This document shows, in pieces, positions 46,150 through 57,910 of a stretch of DNA of 64,000 bases. The position numbers and the translations under genes were made by a program. Each line of letters opens with the position of its first letter. The stretch's first letter is position 1. The notes below the pieces were generated by a model, which was given only the letters and a program-made list of their open reading frames with translations, was not told the origin of the DNA and ran no database searches. Source of the DNA: Perca fluviatilis (taxonomy: Eukaryota; Chordata; Actinopteri; Perciformes; Percidae); the NCBI RefSeq assembly GCF_010015445.1, contig NC_053119.1, positions 26,700,383-26,764,382 of the forward strand. Direction: 5' to 3'.

Positions 46150-47282
46150 CGTGCGTGCGCATGCGTGTTAAAGGTCCTCTGACATTCAGCGGTGTGATGG
46201 TGGGACCAGATCAGGTGACTGAAATGGTCAGTGATGACGTCACACTGCACATGCACAGAGGCATCAGGGACTTTCAACACCCTGCCACAGCTTCACATCC
46301 TTGTCAAAAACACACGGTTGAGTACTGTACTTTTGAGGACTTAACTTTTCCACTCACAATATTGATTCCCTATCCATTGAACGTGATCTGAATCCTCAAC
46401 GTGATGCTAATTCTAAACACAAACCCAAATCTGTTAACCTAAACCCATGAGTCGAAACTACTTTGTATTTGGTCCTCATAAGGATAGAAGTACAGGAAAT
46501 CTGTGACACACACATCACACCTACACAAGTATACGTGGAAGTGGCAGCTGCCAGTGCCAGTCAGTGACATCATCTGGCCCAGGGGGGTGAGGTCTTTACA
46601 GCGGCGAGTGATATATGTCACACCCTGTGTGGCGCAGTCTTAAACTGACAGATCGACTGCGAGGAGAGGTCACTGCCTGTTGCAGCAGCTCTGACCATTA
46701 AGCCAGTTTGTAGCCACATTGACATAATAAGCCTTGTAAAAATGTGCCAACAATCAATCAACAATAAGCGCACGAAAGAGTAATATGTACAGTATTTTCT
46801 GCCGTTGTTGAATCACTATAAGGGCTGACTCTCGCACACAGTGCCATCTTTTGCTCTTGTTAAACAAAAGATGTTCAAAATGCACAGTGTGTTTTCTTCT
46901 CCCGTGTCTACTTTTTGGGCTCCAAACTGCTTTATATTCACAGTCTGAGCTGAAAACGCTGTTAGTCGAAGAGAGTTCATACTGCAGTCGACTTGTTCTC
47001 TGCAGGACATCCCGGAGAGGACGCACTGAGAGGACCCGGACTGCGCTTCAGGAATGTGGGGCCATTTTTAGACTGTTTGTGCTGATGTTGTGTCACAGGC
47101 CAGTTCACACACAAAACACACATACTGTCCCTGCTCAGCAATGACCTTGTCACCGGTCAGAGGCGCTGCGGAGGTCAGGAGAAACAATGTTTCACTTTCT
47201 TACACAAGCACTTACCGTACGCCCGGGCTGTGTTTCCACAATTCTACAAATAACTTTTGTTGCTACCCATCATCTATGTTTC

Positions 47283-47388
<106 letters not shown>

Positions 47389-47586
47389 CGTGTGCGTGCA
47401 GACTGTTGTTGCAGAGGAGCATTGACAGTAAGGCTGCAGCCTCCTGTCAGATCATGTTTTTCTCCCACTCCTTTTACATTTTATAACACGGGGTCAGTAA
47501 GACACATGCAGAGACTTCTCTCTCTTACCCAGCACCTTTTATTCTTTCTTCTTTACACCCACATTATCTCTTTTCTCTTTCTTTAA

Positions 47587-48101
47587 AGTGCTCATGTTAT
47601 GCTTTTTGGCTTTTTCCCTTTCCTTTATTGTGTTATATATCTATTTGTGCACGTTATAGGTTTACAAAGTGAAAAAGCCCAAAGTCCACCCCAAAGGGAC
47701 TTACCATCTCCAACAGAAAACACTGTTCACAAACTGCTCCAAACAGCTCTATTGTAGTTTACTGTGTTTAGCCTTTACTTCAGAGACAAACGTGCATCAT
47801 TTTGTAACACACGTTATAATGCTCACCTAGCTGCTAGCGTGGCACGCCCTCGTACTCTACTTCTAGTCCTTACCTAGGTAGTGCGCATGTGCGACTCCCA
47901 AAAAAGATGGAACAGAAGTGAGATGCCTCACTCTGTAGCTAAAACAGAGGGCTCAACACACAGGGTGAAAAGAGGAGCTGCAGCAATGTGCAGTACAACA
48001 AAAATATGGTGTTTTTTTTTTTTTATTAAACCATGTAAACCTATTCTGGTACAACCTCTAAATACAATTATGAACCTGAAAATGAACATAATATGAGTAC
48101 T
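47587..48101. mobile_element. TTAA-flanked MITE, copy 1
   Basis: Left end AGTGCTCATGTTATG and right end CATAATATGAGTACT match as inverted repeats with two mismatches. TTAA abuts both sides (47583-47586, 48102-48105). The 515-bp body is non-coding. The right part (from about 47930) is shared with the copy at 50040-50270. Confidence 0.8.
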
Positions 48102-48105
48102 TTAA

Positions 48106-49780
48106 CACAAGTTCTAGTTCCTAGTGGCTTTCATCTGCTCTGTCTCTTGCTTCCCTTGCAATTTCCTTCTCTATTTCTTGTCGTCTCCCTCTGCAAATGA
48201 CGGGAGAAAAAAAGAACCTCTCCCCCTGTGACCAATCCTTGTTTCTGCCCTGCTGTGATGCCAGCTTTCAGATCCTTTAAAGAAAGCTTGGGCGCTGCAG
48301 GATCGTGGCATTTGGTCTGCCAGTGCCACCTTCTGTCCCTCTCTGCACCATCCCCCTCCTGATCGTCCTCCTGCCTCAGCTTTCCCTCAGATAACCCGCT
48401 TGGGTGTCCTTTCCCCCTTCTTTCCTCATATCCCCTCACTCTGTCTCCATGGCCCCTCCTTTTTCCTTCTCTCTGCCAGTGGCATTCCTTGTTTACCTGC
48501 AGTTTGCATGCATCAGAGCGCCTGGGCCAGCACAGTAGTAGTAGTGATGCTGTAGCACTGCAGAGGGATGAGAGATCTGTAGTGCTGCAGTCTGACAGCC
48601 AGCCCCACGCTCCCTCGGGTCGTTGACCTCTTAACACTGCAGCAAACTCTGTGCATATCACATACTGAGCTGGAGATGTAGTTATGGTGTATTATTGAAG
48701 CAGAATATAAAGTATAGCCAAACTACTTTTAAAAACAATTTTCACTATCATTCATACACTTGTATTAAATAAAGAGGCTGCCGTTTTCTTCCTAACTGGC
48801 AGAGAGCGCTTTCAAATGGGATGATTGGAGGTGTAATTTCATCCTCTCAGCTGAAACATTGAATGAATCCTCCACGCTTAGTATGGATTTTGTGAGAAAA
48901 TACAGATGAAATCAGTATTTTAACTTTGTTAACGCCGTCCCTTCTCCATCCTTTTTTTGTAATGTGCAGCTGACAAACACAACTGTTGAGTATGCTGTAC
49001 TGTGTGTGTATGTGCGGGTGAATTTGTGTTGTCTGTGCGCGTATGTATTATAGTTAAAGGCCAATTATCCTCAGGCCTTGAGATCAGGCTCTCAAATTAG
49101 ATCTGATCCCATTAGGATTATTAGCCAAAATTATCCAGGGTTAGTAAAGATAGTGGGGATTTAAACAAAGAAAGCAAGGCATGAAGATGAACCTGTAAGA
49201 AGAAGGAAAAATAACAAATATATCAGTGCAACGGGCAGGTAAAAACTAAAGTAAGGAAACACAGGGCAACTGCTTTGCTGTCTATCACTGACAGGTGCAT
49301 GCTAAAGCCACCAGGCTGTACATTATTTTGTAAGCATTTTCCGGGCTAGATGCTATTGCAGATCATCTGTGTTAATTATGTGCCTTTATCGTACAGTCAG
49401 CGGTAGAGATAAACTAGGGGATAGAGAGAGGGGATTGACATGTAATAAAGATTGCGTTTTATGGTCTGTTCCTATTAACACCTCAGCCAGGAGTGCTCAG
49501 ACAAAATAAATAAATGAAGATTCGCTTTGATAGGAAACACAACATTTCAAAAAGAGAAGAAAAAGGTCCAAGGCACTGTACGGGCAACAAGTTTAAAAGA
49601 TTTTATTTGGATGGCTATTTCATGTTGAAATAACTAGTACATTAAAAAGTTAAAATAGTAACAACCCACGCATAGCGACACAAAAGGCTTTCTTTGGGGT
49701 GTCTCACCCTTTGTCACACTGACTTTGAAAACATGACCTCTCTGTGACATCACAATCCGAAACGAGCTGGCCGCAACCGT
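48106..49780. other. dusp8 intron 2, candidate conserved non-coding stretch
   Basis: No exon supported; the 176-codon minus-strand open frame at 48131-48661 has no recognised domain. The span 48960-49420 is the candidate conserved region mentioned above. Confidence 0.35.
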
Positions 49781-50272
49781 TAGCTCGTAGCGTTAGCATG
49801 CTAACGCTAATGCTAACGCTAGCATGCTAACGATAGCATGCTACCTCGTTCTCAATAGCAAAGCACTGCTGCAACACACACAAGTTCACCACAATCTCCA
49901 AAAGAACTACTTAAATGTGCGCCCTCATTTAGAAGTCTCCCAGCTAATCCTGCCTTGTAACTGAGTTACAAGTTGGAGAAACAACCTTTCTTTTACTGTC
50001 TATGGAGCTAGCTAGCTGACATGATCTACATCTGAGCTACTGAGCATGTGCGAGTGCAATCAAAGATAGTACAGAAGAAGAAGAAGAAGAAAAGAGGTCT
50101 CACTCTGTAGCTAAAACAGAGACCAGGTGAAAAGAGGATCTACAGCAGTGAGAGAGAATATTAAAAAAATATATATTTGTGTGTTTTGAAAATTAAACCA
50201 TGTAAACCTATTCTGGTACAACCTTAAAATACAATTATGAACCTGAAAATGATTATAATATGGGCACTTTAA
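49781..50272. mobile_element. Related TTAA MITE, 3' part (copy 2)
   Basis: The right end reads GATTATAATATGGGCACTTTAA. The preceding 150 bp (GTAGCTAAAACAGAG, ACCATGTAAACCTATTCTGG, ACAATTATGAACCTGAAAAT) match copy 1. No left terminus is found, and upstream is the palindromic cluster at 49791-49853. The limits are therefore uncertain on the left. Confidence 0.55.
49791..49853. repeat. Cluster of nested palindromes (GTTAGCATGCTAAC)
   Basis: It contains the perfect palindrome CGTTAGCATGCTAACG (49791-49806), then GCTAATGCTAACGC and CTAGCATGCTAACGATAGCA, so several overlapping self-complementary words lie within about 60 bases. Confidence 0.85.
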
Positions 50273-51470
50273 AGACCAGAAAGCAAGTTGTTTGAAGTCA
50301 CTCACGGTCGATCACACCTTTATGTCAGTACTGGTGCTGCATGCAGGCAGGCAGAGCTACGCTGGGGTTTTACTGGGCCAGGGTTACTTGTGACCAGACT
50401 TCAGAGACTGACCTTTTCCTGTCTAAATCACCTGCATGGCTGCCCAGGCGCTGTGCGACAGCTACTCTGTAAGCAGAAACATTATCAGGCACACTCCATG
50501 CACACTGTGTAGCTGTGAACCAGTGTGCCTTTCAGCATACAGAGAGAGGGGAAGGAGATGGGTGGTTTAGGATGCTTAGAAAAAGTACAGTTTTCCCTGG
50601 AAGCTTGTGGCTTTTCAACGGCATATTTGAGATAAAGATTGTGCACTTGTGTGTTAAGGTAAACAAATAAATGCGATGGGTTGCCCTCTCTCATCCACGT
50701 CTCCCTCCATCTTCTGTTTCTCTTCCAGTGCCTGCCTCCTTTTTCCTCGCATCAGTTTTCTCTTCTTCCCTCTCTTTCTCTTGATTCTCCTCTTGCCTCT
50801 TTCTCCATCTCGTCTCCATCTCTCCCTGCCCCACTACTCCACTACCCCCCCCCTTCATCCCTACGTTCCGCTCGCCCTCCTTCCTCCTCCCTCTCTCCTC
50901 TCCTGTCCAGTGGTGGTTCAATGATGCAGTGATTCATAGCTGCAGTAGGCACTGCCTGATGGTCATGTGACCAAAGCCTGCCTGACAACATGGGCAACAA
51001 CACAGCCCTGCTGGTGTGTGCGCCGCCACATGCTCACACTCTCCCATACAAACACACACACACACACACACACACATACACAGGCACACTCTATCACACT
51101 GGCGCATGCTCATATCTTCTCACAATCTGATATAAACGGCATCACACTGATGCATCGATGGATGCCAACACCCTTCGCGACGTAGCCAGCTTTTATGATT
51201 TTACTGATATTACCGCCCAGTATGACAAAACAAACCTCTCAGCAGTATCTGTGCCGTAAATATTACCGCCACTGATGCACAGTGCAACACTCAGCCCTAA
51301 TGCGTTATGCTTTATTTAACCCTATGCTTTATCTTTATAACTTAGAATCACCTGTAGTTCATCTTGCTTACTGTTGCAGTCACTAGCATCCATAAAACCT
51401 GTGTTTATCGTCATAACTCCCTGTGGTGTGTTTGTGAGTTCATTGCTGCTTCCTGGTGTGTTTTAGGGCA
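50273..51470. other. dusp8 intron 2, 3' part
   Basis: No exon supported. It includes a C/T-rich stretch at 50690-50915 that gives Ser/Pro-rich and Glu/Arg-rich open frames without meaning, and a short CA tract at 51050-51075. Confidence 0.4.
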
Positions 51471-51477
51471 GCAGAGT

Positions 51478-51545
51478 TGTCAAGTGTTTAGGGTATTAGC
51501 TCAGTGTCAGACAGTTGCAGGTTTGAACCCTGCAGCATCTCGTGT
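51478..51545 (+). repeat. tRNA-like SINE head or tRNA relic
   Basis: GGTATTAGCTCAGTG resembles an A box and CAGGTTTGAACCCTGC a B box with a self-complementary arm. The 5' acceptor arm and anticodon arm are not complete, so it is not a functional tRNA. It is most likely the head of an old tRNA-derived SINE. Confidence 0.5.
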
Positions 51546-51643
51546 GTAGTTTTTGTTACAAAATCTGGAGTGAACTACTTTTTCTCAGCCAAGAGGAAAT
51601 ACTCCCTAGCTCCCTTTTGAAAAAGATCAGTTGGTCTGATAAC

Positions 51644-51668
51644 ATATATATATATATATATATATATA

Positions 51669-51747
<79 letters not shown>
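51644..51747. repeat. Compound (AT)n(TG)n microsatellite
   Basis: About 13 AT units followed by about 38 TG units, 370 bp before dusp8 exon 52116. Confidence 0.95.
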
Positions 51748-51749
<2 letters not shown>

Positions 51750-51829
51750 ATTACACAGTATTAAATTCTTTCAATTCCAGCCACTTTCACTTTCAGCTTT
51801 ATATTTATGGTTATTTAAGACCACTTTTG

Positions 51830-52010
51830 CAGGGCACAGCCCCCCTCATATTAATTAAGTATCGATTTATGTTTTTATTGATGCCTCTATGTTTTTAGCT
51901 CTTTGATTTTAGGTTGTTGTGTTGTAATTGTTGGAGCTTGTATTGCAAGACAAATTTCCGTGTACACGGACAATGAAGTGCTATTTATCTATGTATCTAT
52001 CTATCTATAT
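51830..52010 (+). mobile_element. LINE 3' tail, plus strand
   Basis: CTTGTATTGCAAGACAAATTTCCGTG, then ACACGGACAATGAAGTGC and a (TATC)n end, is the usual 3' terminus of a fish non-LTR element. No coding part remains. It ends 105 bp before the dusp8 exon acceptor. Confidence 0.6.
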
Positions 52011-52115
52011 TAACTAACTCTGTCTTCCTTGTTGGCACTGGATGCTTGACATACTTTCCACAGTAGCACTGAAAAATAGCTCTCCTCTCTTCCTTGTTGT
52101 TTCTCCTTTGTGCAG

Positions 52116-52254
52116 GTGGAGCTGGGCAGGAAGCAGGAAGTGGTGGTTTACGACCAGAGTTCCAAAGAAGCAGGGCACCTGTCCAAAGATGGCTTCGTGC
52201 ACATCCTGATGGGGAAGTTGGAAGGCACCTTCCACAAAGTCTCCCTGCTCACTG
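52116..52254 (+). CDS. dusp8: dusp8 second coding exon
   Basis: 139 bases after the acceptor TTTCTCCTTTGTGCAG. It encodes VELGRKQEVVVYDQSS, then GHLSKDGFVHILMGKLEG and FHKVSLLT, and ends with the first base of a Gly codon at ACTG|GTACGC. VVVYDQS and the closing LLTGG aligned position match mammalian DUSP8. The frame joins exactly with exon 39835-40071. Together they give 125 residues of the MAPK-binding domain. Confidence 0.9.
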
Positions 52255-53118
52255 GTACGCGAGAGAGTGTGGAGCATGAGTGTGATGATGACGGTGTTTT
52301 GTGTTTTTATGTAAAAACAGAATGGACATTTCTCTATTTATTACACACTTCTAAGTGTACAGCGGGCAGGTGCGCGCCTCACCTCACCACCCTTGTCTGA
52401 TTTGAGTGTAGTTGTTTGTCATTCTACAGTTTGGTCAGCAGATGTCACTGATGAGCACAAAAGGGGGTCTTCTCCTCACATTAGACCAGTTGTTCCTCAT
52501 TTCCCGACTGGCAGTAATCACACTTTCACAGGTTTACAGGTATGCGTGGAGTTAGAAAGGAGAGGAGAAAGTGTAAAAACCCCAGATAAAAAGCCTCTCT
52601 GATGACTCTTTGATGTCTAAGCTTCCCCGGAGTCGTTCTCGTACCCAGCATCACTGAAATAAAGCTGAAGCTTAACTTCAATCCTCTGGCCTTATTTACC
52701 ACAGTTATTATCCTGTCATAGTGTCCACTTAGCACATTTAGACTTATAATTGAGCTTCAGCAAGACTGTTAATAGCCTCGTTGAGTTAATATCTCGATTG
52801 CGGTGGCTGCAGCTTTTCGTTACGCACACATCCACCAGCAGAGGCTTATGAGTCCGTCCCAAATGTGTCAGCGCAGAAAGGGGAGTGTAATCTGCCTCAG
52901 TCCGGACTGGAAATGAGACGGCAGTAGCATGCTGCTCAGGCAAATCTCTGCTCTCTTCTCTGCATCCCCAATCTTCTCCTCCTCTCAGTTTTCTCCCTCC
53001 GCTGGGAGATTAGCGCTTTTTCATGAGTCATTCATAGATGTGGAGGATTGCCTCAAGGCACCCGGGCTCCACAATTAGTCACAGTCACAGAGATGTACTG
53101 AGCACATGCTTAGGCTGG

Positions 53119-53120
<2 letters not shown>

Positions 53121-53150
<30 letters not shown>
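53121..53150. repeat. (AC)n microsatellite
   Basis: 15 AC units. Confidence 0.9.
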
Positions 53151-53155
<5 letters not shown>

Positions 53156-55635
53156 TGCAGCCATGTTCGATATCACACACACTCCCGCTGATTGTCTCAG
53201 AAAGCCAGGTTTTTCCTCCTCAGCTTTTTTGATCAGACATCATACCCTTCTTTAATGAGAGACCCCTTGTCAGCGATTCCCTCCTCCTTATCAGTCGCCT
53301 CAGCTCGCTCTCGCTGCGATTCATCTGGAGGAAAAAAGAAGAAGAATCGCACTTCTTCCATTTCTGTCCCCGCTTTTCTGCTGTTTCCACGACAACAGTG
53401 GCAGAGAATATTCCCCACAAGGACTCAGCCAATGGCGTTGGCCGTTGTTTGGGTGGTTGCATTATTGGGGTTAGTGGAGCTAGCAGCCTGCGTCTGTGAA
53501 TACTTGATGTTTATGCGTGCATGCGTGTGTTTGGGTGGGCAGATTTGTGCCTGATCACATGTGGATGAGTGCTGCAGGATTTGTTTGCGTGTCAAAGGAT
53601 AGGAGAGTTTTCATGAGAGAGATGGCATGCATGAGAGACAAGGAGAAATGGTTAAAGCTTTTGAACAAATGCTTCTTAAATAATTTTAATTAACCAGACA
53701 TGATGTGAATTAGCAAATATACAGGGAAGACTATTTAAGTCAGTCACTTCTTTGTACAGCCTTTGTTTTACAATCAACAAAAGCAAGGAGGCTGTGGTCT
53801 AAAAGGGTGTATGCCTCTCTATCTTGGGTAAAAAAGAATTAGTGAGCTCCGCTTTAGAGCCTGCAGTGGTACAAAGGGTGAGTGTGAACAAACTGGGCTC
53901 TTCACACATCAGCCACCTCATGCACAAAAGGATAGAATTTTGTTTTGTTAGCATTTAACTGCTGAAACCATAAATCGATCTACAGAAATGTATTGGCTGC
54001 AATTACCTTAATAAATATGTCATTTATGAAGCAGAAAAGTTCACGAGCTTTCGAAAATTGTCACAGGCACTATTTTCTAAAATGTATAGGGTAAAAAAAA
54101 GATGGATACATTAATGGTTATAAAGTTCTCAATAGTTGAGGCCCTTCTTTTTTTCCATTCATACCCTTTTTTCCATCTTTTCATCATTCCTGGCTTTGCT
54201 TGGCTTTACCCCCCCCCCCCTCACATTCTTAAAGATTCAAGGTAGTTTAAAATTGCAAACAGTAATCCTCCTCTCTCTTCCCTTCATTCCCTGTCCTCGC
54301 TCTCCCCCCTCCCTCTTTTCCACTTCTCCCCCTGCCCCTCTACTGAACCTCAGGTTTATTATGTTAATAAATCCTGCGATGACTTCATATCTTATTATGA
54401 CTTCTTTTCAGCCTCACGTATGCAGACCACACAGGCACACGTACAGTACACACCGTGACATTACTGCAAATCAAGTGAGGGGTAATACGGGTGGGAGGGG
54501 ATAGGAATGAGGGTCAGATAGAGAGATGAAAAGAAAAGATTCCATAAATGGGATGGACAGGGTGAATAAAAGAATAATCACTGAGCTGTCTGGGGGGAAA
54601 GAGGATTTTCTGCCCGAAATGTTACCAATGCAGAAGCTTGCCAATGGGAGATTAGGGCACAGTCTTGCAGAGATACACTTCTCTAAAGTAGTTATGTATG
54701 TATGTAATGTTTTTCACATTTTGACTTAAACTGTCCATAAACTGGGGGTATTCATTGCAGGAAAGATGGGAAATTGGCAGATAATCTGCTTGAATGACAT
54801 GTTACACAACCATAGTGCGTGTACTGGGAATGTATTGATCTAATAACTATCAGTGACTCCTCTTCGGTTTCTCTCCATTCACTAAATAATCAATAACTCG
54901 GGCTCAGAAAGCACACCACTTCCAACATGTGGATGATGTCATGGAGCAAGCCGTGTCCCAATAGGGCCATTGTTTTTGTGAATGAGACAAGTAATCCGGG
55001 TAGCGAATTCTCTCACCCTGCGTTTACTTTGAAATGTATATTCACGCCGGATGTGGTGGTGGCAGTTGGAAAATGTTGATGTGCGCACGTGTCTTTGTAC
55101 GTATGCTTGTGTACGTGCATATGTTTGCGTTATTACTTCATCGACTGTGTGAAAGAGTTTGTGAGAAACATGTCTCTCTGAGGACAGCAGTATATTTACC
55201 ACAGCAATGATCTCACCCAGTTGGAGTTCAGGCTGATGTGTCTTGCCTTTTTCAGAGTTCGGACTTTGCGTGTGTGTGTACGTATGTGTGTATTTGTGTG
55301 TGTGTGTGTGTGTGTGTGTGTTTTATTTTTATTTTTGTAGAGAAGGAGAACATTGCTTGGTTGGAGCCAGCTGCCTCCCCAGTGGGTCTAAAGTTTGCGT
55401 GTTTCCCACCAATCTGCTGCACACAGCCAAACCAAAGACAACACTGCCTGCTAGTGTGTAGTTAGGTGTTGTGTTAGCTGATGCCAACTGTGTAGCTGCG
55501 TCATGCGTCACATCAGCGCTGATGTAGGCCTACCGGGATGAAATGTATTGATGTTGGCATCTGAACCGCGTGTTCCAGTTTTAGCAGAAGAAGCTGCAGA
55601 GACGGCATAGAAAGAGAATAATAATCAAAAAGGGA

Positions 55636-55692
55636 AAAGAGAGAGAGAAAGAAAGAGAGAGCGAAAGAGAGAGAGAGAGAGAGAGAGAGAGA
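55636..55692. repeat. (GA)n tract
   Basis: GA-rich tract with AAAGAAAG interruptions. Confidence 0.85.
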
Positions 55693-55966
55693 ATGTGTGG
55701 GATATGCACTCATGTTCTGCAGATAAAAAGAGAGGTTTCAAGAGGATGGGAGGTGGTGATTAAAAAATGACAATGCATTTTATATTCAATGCGCAGGCGT
55801 TTTGTTGAAATATTGTAAAAACTGTCAACTGGAAATAAGTACACTGGAAAATATAAAAAAAGATTATAGAAGGAGCTGACAGGAAACGCAGAGATTTATC
55901 TCAGGAAATTAAGGTGTAGGGACAGGGATGCAGCTTTGCAGGTGTGTATTTAATCCATCTAATGCA

Positions 55967-55970
<4 letters not shown>

Positions 55971-56056
<86 letters not shown>
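55971..56056. repeat. (TG)n microsatellite
   Basis: About 43 uninterrupted TG units. Confidence 0.95.
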
Positions 56057-56057
<1 letters not shown>

Positions 56058-56561
56058 AGTTTTCAGTTGTGCAAGGCTGCTCCTAATCTTCCCTTGCGCC
56101 ATCTGCCAGTGTTTTTTGCGAGATTACTAAAGCGGCACACGACTGGGTCAAAGAGAGAGGGAGAGCGAAAGGACAGAATAGGGCCGCGCACAGGCAAAGG
56201 AGATGAGGAATGGCGGCACGTGCCGTACGTGTCTAGATTCTCTGTACTGGGAGACCTCTGAGCACTGACTTAACTTTCAGTCTCCAATTAGCATTGATTT
56301 TAAGTTCTAAAACAATAAGCTATTCAACAGAACGATTTTGATAAAGGATTAATTGTTTAAGTCATTTCTCAAGAAAAAAAGTTTCCCGGCTCCAAATACC
56401 CAAATGTGAGGATGTTTCCTGCTTTTCTCCATTTTACTGTAATTTGAATATATTTGTATTTTGCACTGTTGGTCAGACAAAACAAGCAATTTAAAGACAT
56501 CCCCTTGGGAAAGTGTTTGGCGCATTTTTCACTATTTTCTCACACTTATAGACAAAATGAT

Positions 56562-57910
56562 TAGGCCTGTCGCAATATGCAATAAACCAATTAATCGCAT
56601 GATAAATAAAAATGAGTAAATGGAAATTATTTCATTTTAGTGTTAATTTTGTCACCTATTTTTAATTTAGTCTTAGTCTTAGTCTTGTGCCAAATATTTT
56701 TGTTAGTCAAGTTTTAGTCGACTAAAAGTCTCGTCATTTTAGTCTAGTTTTAGTCAAAAGAGAACTCAAGGTATCTTAGTCAAGTTTTAGTCGACTAAAA
56801 GTCTCGCCATTTTAGTCAAGTTTTAGTCAAAACATTTTAGTCTTTTTTTAAATAAATTATTTCTGATAACCATTTCAGTCAAATAGTTATAAACATAAAT
56901 AAATGCTATAAAGTTATATAAATATTGAGCCTCTTCCTTATTTCACCAGTAAACGACAAAAAAACCACTGCATGGGGAAAGGATATTTTACATTTTACAA
57001 TAAAATAAATGCAGCACGAAACTGGCGAGGCGTATTTCAAGTGAACGCAACATGTGTTGTTTTTCAGACAACGGCAGCTACAGACTGTCGTACGTCTCGT
57101 GTTGGAAATAGAGACAAACCTTTACACCGTTTAGCTGTCAGCATTTTAACTGTGTTAAATCCAACTGCTAGCTAACGGTATGCTAACGTTACCTGCTGCC
57201 AAGTGTAGTTTTAACTAGCGCCCCGTGCAGCGATGTTTCGGTTGACTCTAACATCCGTTTAGGAGCATCAGAGAGAAGCGCAGGCTATTCGGTCCGGTAG
57301 ATAACGGTCGTTGGGGCACCTGTCGGTGCCGTAGCACCGGGTCTCAGTAACAGCTGAATATTCTATCTCATGATGAAAAAGTAGAGACGATTGTAGACGA
57401 AAATGAAGAGAGATTTTATCTTAGTTTTTATTTTATGCAAAACATTTTAGTCTCGTCTTTTTTCGTCAACAATAATGCATGTTAATTTAGTCTTAGTCAG
57501 CGTTTATGGACATTGCCGCAGTCTCGTCATCGTCTCGTCTTAGTCATGGAAAAAAAGGTCGTTGACGAACATATTTAGTCTCGTCTCGTCTGACGAAATT
57601 AACACTATTTCATTTCTTGTTTTTGATTGTGTTTGGTTTTTATTCCAGTGCATTTTGTTTGTTAACAGAGACTCAGATTCCATGTTATTTCTTGTTTTTG
57701 GTTGTTCATTTATTGTGGATATTTAAAATGTCTTCCAGTTCCAGTGTTAAATATTCTTTAGAAATAAAAGTGTATTGAGCTTTGAAAAGGTGTACCTGCA
57801 TTATTATGCCATTATCATTATATTAGATGAATAAGGTCTCAGAATCGTTTATCGCAATCATTTCTGGGACAATTTATCATCCAGCAAAATTTGTTATCGT
57901 GACAGGCCTA
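56562..57910. mobile_element. hAT-like MITE (TAGGCCTGTCGC ends), itself invaded
   Basis: It starts TAGGCCTGTCGCAATATGC and ends TTATCGTGACAGGCCTA. The flanking octamers AAAATGAT (56554-56561) and TAAATGAT (57911-57918) are an 8-bp duplication with one mismatch. Its own sequence is 56562-56629 plus 57616-57910; the middle is a second element. Confidence 0.8.
56638..57607. mobile_element. hAT-like element inside the previous one
   Basis: Ends TAGTGTTAATTTTGTC and GACGAAATTAACACTA are inverted repeats with one mismatch. A perfect 8-bp duplication TTTCATTT flanks it (56630-56637 and 57608-57615). Inside, a unit of about 74 bp containing AGTCAAGTTTTAGTCGACTA is present twice in tandem (about 56705-56825), and TAGTCTCGTC-like words recur towards the right end. 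No transposase seen. Confidence 0.85.

Larger units (their letters stand above)
52255..56299. other. dusp8 intron 3, first part
   Basis: No exon with similarity to the DUSP8 catalytic domain (HCLAGISRS) was found here. It includes CA and GT microsatellites, a (GA)n tract at 55636-55692 and a C-run near 54211-54220. A repeat-poor stretch at 52780-53060 may be conserved non-coding sequence. Confidence 0.45.

Noticed and set aside
48131..48661. 176-codon open frame on the minus strand
   Set aside because: Low-complexity charged sequence, no recognised domain, antisense in an intron.
51478..51545. Possible tRNA gene
   Set aside because: A- and B-box-like words are present, but the acceptor and anticodon arms do not form a full cloverleaf. 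The same holds for the heads at 13647 and 4570, which belong to SINEs.
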